Assembly: GCF_900156825.1 (NCBI RefSeq)
Contig: NZ_FTOV01000009.1
Span: 62,001-126,000, forward strand
Length of the DNA: 64,000 nucleotides
Direction: 5' to 3'
Source of the DNA: Chryseobacterium gambrini
GTDB taxonomy: Bacteria > Bacteroidota > Bacteroidia > Flavobacteriales > Weeksellaceae
Part shown: piece after piece, positions 9,357-16,475 of the stretch
Position numbering within the stretch: position 1 is the stretch's first letter
How the letters are laid out: the number at the start of each line of letters is the position of its first letter
Made by a program: the position numbers and the translations under genes
Notes under the pieces: model-generated
What the model saw: only the letters and a program-made list of their open reading frames with translations
Databases searched by the model: none
Told to the model about the DNA's origin: nothing

Positions 9357-9593
9357 GGTAATTAAAAATCAATAAATAATTGTCCTGTTTTTAAGTTCCG
9401 AAATATCGTAAAATTTTTTGAGTAGATTGATATGTTACATCCAAACTTAAATTATTATCCCCATCTTTTTGTTACTCTTAACTTCGTTGAATCTTCGGTT
9501 TGCATTTAATGAAAATTTTGATCCGATTTAAAAAAATCATTCCCTTTTCCAACCTTTTCATCAAACCATGCATCTTTATAAGAAAAGATCAGT

Positions 9594-10289
9594 ATGAAAA
9601 TCACGATACCAAAACCATGTCACGAAAACTGGGAAATGATGACACCCGAAGACAAAGGACGATTTTGTGCAGTCTGTTCAAAAACCGTAAGAGACTTCAC
9701 CAACGCTTCGGATGAAGAAATCATCAATGTTTTTTCCACCACATCAGAAAATATCTGTGGAAATTTCAACGAATCTCAACTCGACAGAGATCTGCAGTAT
9801 TCTTACCTCAATTCGCTGCTTACCAAATTTGCGGTAGGCTTTGTTTTTACAACAGCGGGTTTTGTCGCACTGAATGCGCAGAAGAAAATGGTTAATGATT
9901 CTGTAAAAGCGGAAATGATAGATGAGGTTATTCTCACAGGATTTACTACTAAGAAAGAATCTAAACAAATGGTTACAGGTATTACAACAGTAACTTCTGA
10001 AGAACATCCGGCTGAAAAATCTGCAGCTCAATTAAGAGGAATGACTTCTGGTGTAAAGATAAGTGATACAATTCATTCGGACAGGCTGATTCTCGGAGGC
10101 ATTCATTCCGTTAAAATTGATGATTACAGACCTTTGTATGTTCTGGACGGAAAGATCATCAGTGAAAAGAAGTTCCGGAAATTAGACCAGAAGTCCATAA
10201 AAACAATGAATATTTTGAAGGGAGCTTCAGCAACTGCAATTTATGGTGAGAAAGGAAAAAACGGAGTTATTCTGGTAAAGACGAAATGA
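9594..10289 (+). CDS. Membrane protein with Cys-rich N-terminus and TonB plug-like C-terminus
   Basis: A 231-residue protein in three parts. Residues 1-35 carry the motif PCHENWEMMTPEDKGRFC, then AVC and SKTVRDFT: a His and three Cys residues that could bind metal. Residues ~80-97 (TKFAVGFVFTTAGFVALNAQ) form one membrane helix. Residues ~110-231 end in PLYVLDGKIISEKKF and GASATAIYGEKGKNGVILVK, the signature seen in plug domains of SusC-type TonB-dependent receptors, but there is no beta-barrel after it. The N-terminal motif recurs in other Flavobacteriia membrane proteins. It may be a signalling or docking protein that presents a plug-like domain in the periplasm; that role is inference. Confidence 0.8.
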   Translation: MKITIPKPCHENWEMMTPEDKGRFCAVCSKTVRDFTNASDEEIINVFSTTSENICGNFNESQLDRDLQYSYLNSLLTKFAVGFVFTTAGFVALNAQKKMVNDSVKAEMIDEVILTGFTTKKESKQMVTGITTVTSEEHPAEKSAAQLRGMTSGVKISDTIHSDRLILGGIHSVKIDDYRPLYVLDGKIISEKKFRKLDQKSIKTMNILKGASATAIYGEKGKNGVILVKTK

Positions 10290-10364
10290 TTTTTTCAATG
10301 TAAATAATTTTTTAATGTAATAGCAAAAAGGACTATACTAATCAAAAATTTTTAATTGATATGG

Positions 10365-11990
10365 CTGTCATTTTGAGCGCAACAAAGTGGAGTCGAAAAA
10401 TCTAAAGTAACTGCATTTTAATAGATTCTTCATTGCATAATGCTTCGCAAAATTCCTTTCAGAATGACAGTTTTACTTTTTTAAAATATAACACATTAGT
10501 CACATAAGTTTAGTTTAATAAATAATTAGAAGTTCACATAAGAAGAAAATCGAAGATTTTCATAAACTAATGTGTTCTAATATAATGCTTAATTTATTTA
10601 AAATCTTATGTGACTAATGTGTTTAAAAACTTTTAGATTTCAATCTGCAACACTGTCATTTTGAGCGCAACGAAGTGGAGTCGAAAAATCTAAAAATAAC
10701 TGCATCTTAATAGATTCTTCATTGCATAATGCTTCGCAAAATTTCATTCTGAATGACAGGATTTTTAAATATAACATTTAAGTCACATAAGTCTAGTTTA
10801 ATAAAATAATTAGAAGTTCACATAAGAAGAAAATCGAAGATTTTCACAAACTAATGTGCTCTGATATAAAGCGTAGAAATTATTTAAAATCTTATGTGAC
10901 TTAAGTGTTTGAAAACTTTTATATTTCAATCTGCAACACTGTCATTTTGAGTGCAACGAAGTGGAGTCGAAAAATCTCAAATAACTCCATTTTAAGAGAT
11001 TCTACATAGCATAATGCTGCGCAAAATTCCATTCAGAATGACAGGATTTTTAAATATAACACTTAAGTCACATAAGTCTAGTTTAATAAAATAATTAGAA
11101 GTTCACATGAGAAGAAAATCGAAGATTTTCACAAACTAATGTGCTCTGATATAAAGCGTAGAAATTATTATAAAATCTTATGTGACTAATGTGTTTAAAA
11201 ACTTTTAGATTTCAATCTGCAACACTGTCATTTTTAGCGCAACGAAGTGAAGCCGAAAAACCTCAAAAAACTGCATTTTAATAGATTATTCATTGCATTA
11301 TACTTCGCAAAATTTCATTCTGAATGACAGGATTTTTAAATATAACACTTAAGTCACATAAGTCTAGTTTAATAAAATAATTAGAAGTTCACATAAGAAG
11401 AAAATCGAAGATTTTCATAAACTAATGTGTTCTAATATAATGCTTAATCTATTTAAAATCTTATGTGACTTAGGTGTTAAAAACTCTTCAACCTGCAAGG
11501 CTGTCATTTTGAGTGCAACGAAGTGGAGTCGAAAAATCTAAAAATAACTGTATCTTAATAGATTCTTCATTGCATAATGCTTCGCAAAATTCCTTTCAGA
11601 ATGACAGTTTTACTTTTTTAAAATATAACACATTAGTCACATAAGTTTAGTTTAATGAAATATTTAGTAGATCACATAAGAAGAAAATCGAAGATTTTCA
11701 CAAACTAATGTGCTCTGATATAAAGCGTAGAAATTATTTAAAATCTTATGTGACTAATGTGTTTAAAAACTCTTTCATTTAATCTGCAACACTGTCATTT
11801 TGAGCGCAACGAAGCGAAGCCAAAAAACCTCAAAAACTACATCTTAAAAGATTCTTCATTGCATAATGCTTTGCGAAATTTCATTCTGAATGACAGAGCA
11901 ATTTTATTATTTTAAATATAACACATTAGTCACATGAGTTTTTATTTTCAATACTTGAAGATCACAGAAGAAGAAAATGATAGATGTCCG
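10365..11990 (-). repeat. Palindrome array 3: alternating families A and B, inverted relative to arrays 1 and 2
   Basis: A 1.6-kb gene-free array in opposite orientation to arrays 1 and 2. Family A: 10365-10470, 10653-10759, 10939-11044, 11225-11330, 11501-11607, 11792-11896. Family B: 10490-10623, 10773-10909, 11058-11195, 11344-11478, 11627-11763, and a decayed copy from 11920 that degenerates by about 11990. The A-to-A period is 276-291 bases. On the plus strand each A copy reads CTGTCATTTTGAGCGCAAC to AGAATGACAG. No family C copy is present here. About 140 AT-rich bases without recognisable features lie between its end and the next gene. Confidence 0.9.
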
Positions 11991-12127
11991 TAATCTAGAA
12001 GCGGAATGTTAATTTTTGTTTTAAATAGAGCAAATCTATTACGAAGGTCTTTTTAAAATCGATTTTTAGGTCTACCTTTAGTATAGACAAATTTTAACCT
12101 TATCATTATTAAAAAAATAAAAGATTT

Positions 12128-13756
12128 ATGAGTTCAGCAAACAGCCCGTTATTTCATGAAATATTCAAATCCGAAAACGAAATCCCAGAAGAATATAAAG
12201 TTCCCGAAATTCATCAGCGGGAATACCTTCTTAACGGAGAACTAGTAGAATGGAATGGCGATGTGCAGAATATTTATTCTCCGGTCTGTATTCGTACAGA
12301 AAATGGTCTGGAGAGAAAACTGTTGGGAAGCATCCCGAATATCGGTCCCGATGAAGCCATGAAAGTTTTGGATGCCTGCGTAAAAGCGTATGACAACGGA
12401 CTGGGAGAGTGGCCAACAATGTCTGTGGAAGGGAGAATAAAATGTATGCAGAAATTTGTATACTTAATGATTCAGCAGAGAGATCTTGTGATCAGATTGC
12501 TGATGTGGGAGATCGGGAAAACGTTGGCAGATTCTACGAAAGAATTCGACAGAACGGTGGATTACATCAACCAGACGATTGATGCACTAAAAGATCTCGA
12601 CAGAGAATCTTCCCGTTTTCAGCAGGCGGAAGGAACAATTGCCCAAATCAGAAGAGCGCCGCTTGGTGTGGTGTTAAGCATGGGACCTTTCAATTATCCT
12701 TTAAATGAAATCTTCACGACGCTGATTCCGGCGTTGATTATGGGAAATACGATTCTGTTTAAACTTCCAAAACATGGTGTTTTAGCACATTACCCTTTAT
12801 TAAATGCTTTTAAAGAAGCTTTCCCGAAAGGAACGGTAAATACGTTGTACGGAAAAGGTTCTGAAATTATTACGCCGATCATGGAAAGCGGAAAAGTGAA
12901 TGTTCTTGCGTTCATCGGATCAAGTAAAGTTGCGAACGGACTGAAAAAACTGCATCCGAAAGTTAATCGTTTAAGAGCGATTTTAAGTTTAGATGCTAAG
13001 AATGCGGCTATCGTTACAAAACACGCTAATCTGGATGTTGCGGTGAGTGAATGTATTTTGGGATCTCTTTCTTTTAACGGACAGAGATGCACCGCTTTAA
13101 AATTAATTTTCGTTCAGAAAGAGGTGGCAGAAGAGTTTACCCGCAAATTAACGGAAGCTGTTTCGGCAATGAAACCGGGACTTCCATGGGAAAAGGATGT
13201 GAAAATTACTCCGCTTCCGGAAGTGAATAAGCCTTCTTACCTGAAAGAGTGTATATATGATGCGCTGTCGAAAGGTGCTAAAGTTTTAAATGAAAACGGT
13301 GGTTTTACAGAAGAATCTTTTGTTTTTCCGGCAGTCGTTTATCCGGTAAATCATGAAATGAAGCTGTATCATGAAGAGCAGTTCGGTCCTGTAATTCCGG
13401 TGGTTCCTTTTGATGATATCGAGGAACCCATCGATTATCAGGTTCATGCAGATCACGGAATGCAGGTGAGTATTTTCAGTGAAGATGCGATGGAAGTTTC
13501 CAGATTAATCGATCCTTTTGTGAATCTGGTAAGCCGAGTGAATATCAATTGTCAGGCTCAGCGCGGACCGGATGTTTTTCCGTTCACCGGAAGAAAAGAC
13601 AGTGCGGAAGGAACGCTTTCTGTTTTTGATGCGCTTCGTTCGTTTTCAATCCGTTCTCTGGTTGCTGCAAAAGTTACAGATTCCAATAAAAATCTACTGA
13701 ACACGATTGTAAGAGATCATGATTCTAATTTCCTGAGTACGGATTATATTTTTTAA
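12128..13756 (+). CDS. gapN: Aldehyde dehydrogenase family protein, NADP-dependent GAPDH (GapN)-like
   Basis: A 542-residue cytoplasmic member of the aldehyde dehydrogenase superfamily, closest in layout to the non-phosphorylating GapN group that oxidises glyceraldehyde 3-phosphate to 3-phosphoglycerate with NADP. The Rossmann part contains GVVLSMGPFNYPLNE, and FNGQRCTALK contains the catalytic Cys. The usual ELGGK motif that supplies the general-base Glu, 34 residues before the Cys, reads SLDAKNAAIV here, so that Glu is Ser; activity is therefore less certain. Late motifs HEEQFGPVIPVVPF and FPFTGRKDSAEGT fit the family. A monocistronic gene following array 3. Confidence 0.85.
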   Translation: MSSANSPLFHEIFKSENEIPEEYKVPEIHQREYLLNGELVEWNGDVQNIYSPVCIRTENGLERKLLGSIPNIGPDEAMKVLDACVKAYDNGLGEWPTMSVEGRIKCMQKFVYLMIQQRDLVIRLLMWEIGKTLADSTKEFDRTVDYINQTIDALKDLDRESSRFQQAEGTIAQIRRAPLGVVLSMGPFNYPLNEIFTTLIPALIMGNTILFKLPKHGVLAHYPLLNAFKEAFPKGTVNTLYGKGSEIITPIMESGKVNVLAFIGSSKVANGLKKLHPKVNRLRAILSLDAKNAAIVTKHANLDVAVSECILGSLSFNGQRCTALKLIFVQKEVAEEFTRKLTEAVSAMKPGLPWEKDVKITPLPEVNKPSYLKECIYDALSKGAKVLNENGGFTEESFVFPAVVYPVNHEMKLYHEEQFGPVIPVVPFDDIEEPIDYQVHADHGMQVSIFSEDAMEVSRLIDPFVNLVSRVNINCQAQRGPDVFPFTGRKDSAEGTLSVFDALRSFSIRSLVAAKVTDSNKNLLNTIVRDHDSNFLSTDYIF

Positions 13757-13799
13757 TCACTGATCTTTTAACCTGATTTTGAAACTTGTTTAAACTTTT

Positions 13800-13990
13800 A
13801 TAACCACAAAGTCACAAGTTAACAAGCGTAAAAGTTTTTGTTTAAACACATAAGCCACATAAGATTTTTATAATAATTTCTAATCTTTATATCAGAACAC
13901 ATTAATGTATGAAAATCTTTGATTTTCTTCTTTTAAGCAATTTGATTATTCTTAAGCCTAGCTTTATTTTTTTCGGCTTAATTTGAAATT
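13800..13990. repeat. Degenerate hybrid of family B and family C palindromes
   Basis: The segment starts with a family C-like left arm (ATAACCACAAAGTCACAAG), continues with the left half and central hairpin of family B (AACACATAAGCCACATAAG; GAAAATCTTTGATTTTC) and ends with a family C-like right half (GATTATTCTTAAGCCTAGC). It looks like a recombinant of the two families and fills the gap between two convergent genes. Confidence 0.6.
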
Positions 13991-14014
13991 AGTTAAATAA
14001 AGACCATAAAACAA

Positions 14015-14042
14015 AATCCGCAATCTGAAAGGACTGCGGATT
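14015..14042 (-). terminator. Terminator for the alpha/beta hydrolase gene
   Basis: Stem AATCCGCA / TGCGGATT (14015-14022, 14035-14042) with a GAAA apical loop; on the minus strand it is followed by a T-rich stretch. Confidence 0.7.
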
Positions 14043-14084
14043 ATTTGATTAGTAAAAATCAAAAACATATATTTGGAAGAAAAG

Positions 14085-14915
14085 TTATTTTTCCGTTAAA
14101 AATCTGCTGATAATACTGTTTAAATCATCTGCGTGGGTTACATTTAAACCGTGAGGCGCACCTTCAATGATAACAAATTCATTATTGGCAATTCCCTGTG
14201 CAGCCTGTTTTCCCGCAGTATCAATCGGAACAATATTATCCGAGTCTCCATGAACAATCAGTGTTCTTACATTGACGTTGGCTAACTCGGGACGGAAATC
14301 TGTGTTTGCCCAGCTTTCAGCACATTTTATGGTGGCAATAGGATTGGCAAAAGAAGCAATTGCCCAGTCGAAATCCAGTTGTTTCTGGCTCACAGGCTTT
14401 GAAAGCATTCCGAAATTATAAAAATCTTTGTGGAAAGATTCAAGGAAAGTGATTCGGTCTGTTTTCAGCGCATTCATGATCTCGTCAAGTTTTTCCTGAG
14501 GAACTCCGTCCGGATTGTCTTCTTTCTGTTTTACAATCGGAATGATGGATGAAATTAAAGCAACTTTATCAACATTTTCTGAACCGTAATTCGTTAAATA
14601 ACGCACGACTTCTCCACCTCCCATAGAGAATCCGAAGAGGATAACATTTTTAAGGTCTAACTGTGAGATGATTTCATGAAGATCTTTTGCCAGTCCGTCA
14701 TAATCGTATCCGTCATAAGTTGGTGAAGATTTTCCGAAACCTTTTCTGTCGTATGCGATCACGCGATATCCTAAATTTAAAAGCACCGGAATCTGCATTT
14801 CCCACGATTTTCCGCTTAACGGCCATCCGTGGATTAAAATAATGGGTTGTCCTGATCCGAAATCTTCATAGTAAAGCTGGACGTTCTGATCGTCTTGTTT
14901 TGTAATGTAAGGCAT
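14085..14915 (-). CDS. Alpha/beta hydrolase (non-haem chloroperoxidase/esterase type)
   Basis: About 276 residues from the ATG at 14913-14915; an in-frame start further upstream would add 11 residues but lacks support, and TATAAAT precedes the chosen ATG. The oxyanion-hole motif is IILIHGWPLSG, the nucleophile elbow is GFSMGGGEV (Ser in GxSxG), and a late GAPHGLN provides the catalytic His; the acidic residue is probably in VHGDSDNIVP. This is the pattern of cofactor-free haloperoxidase/arylesterase-like hydrolases. The substrate cannot be told from sequence. Monocistronic, on the opposite strand to the sigma operon that follows. Confidence 0.88.
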   Translation of the reverse strand: MPYITKQDDQNVQLYYEDFGSGQPIILIHGWPLSGKSWEMQIPVLLNLGYRVIAYDRKGFGKSSPTYDGYDYDGLAKDLHEIISQLDLKNVILFGFSMGGGEVVRYLTNYGSENVDKVALISSIIPIVKQKEDNPDGVPQEKLDEIMNALKTDRITFLESFHKDFYNFGMLSKPVSQKQLDFDWAIASFANPIATIKCAESWANTDFRPELANVNVRTLIVHGDSDNIVPIDTAGKQAAQGIANNEFVIIEGAPHGLNVTHADDLNSIISRFLTEK

Positions 14916-14999
14916 ATTTATATTTTTGGTGTGATTCAGGAATTCCAAATATTAAGCCATAAATAATAATGTGGTATGTAAAAAATTAAAATAATTATT

Positions 15000-15029
15000 G
15001 TAACAAAATGCAGCATTTCCTACTAACTG
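15000..15029 (+). promoter_or_regulatory. Candidate ECF sigma promoter, copy 1
   Basis: GTAACA at 15000-15005, 13 bases, then CCTACTAACTG at 15019-15029. The same two blocks with identical spacing are at 16421-16450, and a weaker version is at 18641-18670. It ends 17 bases before the ATG of the sigma gene, as expected for an autoregulated ECF promoter. Confidence 0.65.
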
Positions 15030-15045
15030 AAACATAGCCTAAAAA

Positions 15046-15549
15046 ATGTCTTTACTGGAAAAGGAATTCTTAGAGAAAATTGAAAAGCATAAAGGCGTGA
15101 TTTTCAAGATCTCGAAGATGTACATGGATAATCCCGACGATCAGAATGATCTCTATCAGGAGATCATCTATCAGGCGTGGAAATCCTACAGCGATTTTCA
15201 GAAAAAAAGTGAATTTTCCACATGGCTGTACAGAACCGCCCTTAATACCGCCATTGTCTTTCTCCGAAGCGAAAAAAAACGTAGTTTTATACAGAATCAG
15301 AGCATAGAAAATCTCCGTGTTCAGCAGGAATCTTATAATGATGCAGAGGATAGGAATATGAAAATGATGTATGAAGCGATCCATCAGCTCAGTCCTATTG
15401 ACAAAGCGTTGATTTTTTTCTATCTGGAAGATTTTCCGGGTAAGGAGATAGCCAGACAACTGGGAATAACGGAAGTAAACGCAAGAGTGAAGCTGAACCG
15501 GGCGAAAACAAAACTGAAAGAAATTATCGAAAAACAAACGGCTCTCTAA
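15046..15549 (+). CDS. ECF-family RNA polymerase sigma factor (first paralogue)
   Basis: A 167-residue cytoplasmic transcription factor. Region 2 (residues ~10-75) includes DQNDLYQEIIYQAWKSY and FSTWLYRTALNTAI; region 4 (residues ~110-160) includes the helix-turn-helix GKEIARQLGITEVNARVKL. Length fits the ECF group. It is followed 10 bases downstream by a membrane protein that is probably its anti-sigma factor. A close paralogue lies at 18687-19181, sharing for example the EKHKG and FKISKMYMD stretches. Both sigma genes and the protease between them have a GTAACA-type promoter, so this sigma probably controls its own operon and the protease; that link is inferred. Confidence 0.93.
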   Translation: MSLLEKEFLEKIEKHKGVIFKISKMYMDNPDDQNDLYQEIIYQAWKSYSDFQKKSEFSTWLYRTALNTAIVFLRSEKKRSFIQNQSIENLRVQQESYNDAEDRNMKMMYEAIHQLSPIDKALIFFYLEDFPGKEIARQLGITEVNARVKLNRAKTKLKEIIEKQTAL

Positions 15550-15559
15550 ACTATAAGGT

Positions 15560-16378
15560 ATGAAATTAGAAAATTTTAAAGAACTCTGGGAAAAAGATCA
15601 TCAGGAGCTTCCGGAAATTTCTTTGGAAAAGCAGAACGAAATACATTCGCCACTGGAAATGATCAGAATCAACATGAAAACTGAATTCTGGCTGATGATT
15701 CTCACGCTTCCCATGCTTTTAATAGGATTTCCTTTTGCAACGGAAGATTTTAATGTAAAGACAATTTCGATATTAGTCGCTGTTCTTACGTTAGGGATTA
15801 TCATCTATTTTTATTCAAGATTCATTAAGCTGTATAAAATGCTGAAAAAGACAAGTATTAATACCAATTATGATCTTTTCAACCTCAAAACACAACTTTT
15901 GGTTTCTAAGGAAATTTATATTTCATACTACATCTCTTATATTCCTTTAGCGTTTGTTTCTTCTCTTGAGCAGATTGATTTTCAGTTTAATATGGATTAC
16001 CATTTTGCTGTTTTTGTCGTCAGTTTTTTGATCGCCATTTTTGTTTTGTTTATTTTAATAAAGTACTGGATCTACTATATGTACGGAAAATACATTGAAG
16101 ATGTTATATGTCTTGTGGATGAACTTAATGGCGTTGAAGTAGAAATGAAACAAAGAAAGAACAGAGATAAAACGTGGTTTGAACGTTTCCGGAAATATTT
16201 CATCAAAAAATTCGGAATTAAAGGAAATATCCTGAACACGGTATTGTGGTTTGCTTCCGCTTATGTTTTCATTATTGTATTTTTAACGATTGTCTTATTG
16301 GTAGTTATTCTAATTGGCGCAAAGCTTGATTTCATCGACTTGCATATCCTTCAAAAAGCTTTAAACAAAGGGAATTAA
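15560..16378 (+). CDS. Membrane protein, candidate anti-sigma factor (first paralogue)
   Basis: A 272-residue protein. Residues 1-45 are hydrophilic (LKNFKELWEKDH-type start: MKLENFKELWEKDHQELPEI) and the rest contains about five membrane helices (~45-62, ~72-92, ~120-140, ~150-175, ~228-252). A shorter paralogue with the same N-terminal pattern (LK..W.EDH...PEIS.E...IH.PLE.IR.NM..EFW) follows the second sigma gene at 19206-19802. The pairing with sigma genes suggests the short cytosolic N-terminus binds sigma and the membrane part senses an envelope signal. It does not look like the common FecR or zinc anti-sigma families. Confidence 0.72.
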   Translation: MKLENFKELWEKDHQELPEISLEKQNEIHSPLEMIRINMKTEFWLMILTLPMLLIGFPFATEDFNVKTISILVAVLTLGIIIYFYSRFIKLYKMLKKTSINTNYDLFNLKTQLLVSKEIYISYYISYIPLAFVSSLEQIDFQFNMDYHFAVFVVSFLIAIFVLFILIKYWIYYMYGKYIEDVICLVDELNGVEVEMKQRKNRDKTWFERFRKYFIKKFGIKGNILNTVLWFASAYVFIIVFLTIVLLVVILIGAKLDFIDLHILQKALNKGN

Positions 16379-16420
16379 AAAAATAAATATTCTTAATTTA
16401 ATAGAATTGCTGTCTTTTTT

Positions 16421-16450
16421 GTAACAAACTTTATCTTTTCCTACTAACTG
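16421..16450 (+). promoter_or_regulatory. Candidate ECF sigma promoter, copy 2 (before M4 protease)
   Basis: GTAACA at 16421-16426, 13 bases, then CCTACTAACTG at 16440-16450: both blocks and the spacing are identical to the site before the sigma gene at 15000-15029. It ends 26 bases before the protease ATG. Confidence 0.68.
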
Positions 16451-16475
16451 TCAGATTTAATCAAAAAAGAATAAT

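Noticed and set aside
2972..11990. CRISPR array
   Set aside because: The periodic units are long (97-137 bases), themselves palindromic and nearly continuous, with no unique 30-40 base spacers and no cas genes.
2972..11990. Insertion sequences or a prophage remnant
   Set aside because: No transposase, integrase or phage gene is present in or beside the arrays, and unit ends do not show clear target duplications.
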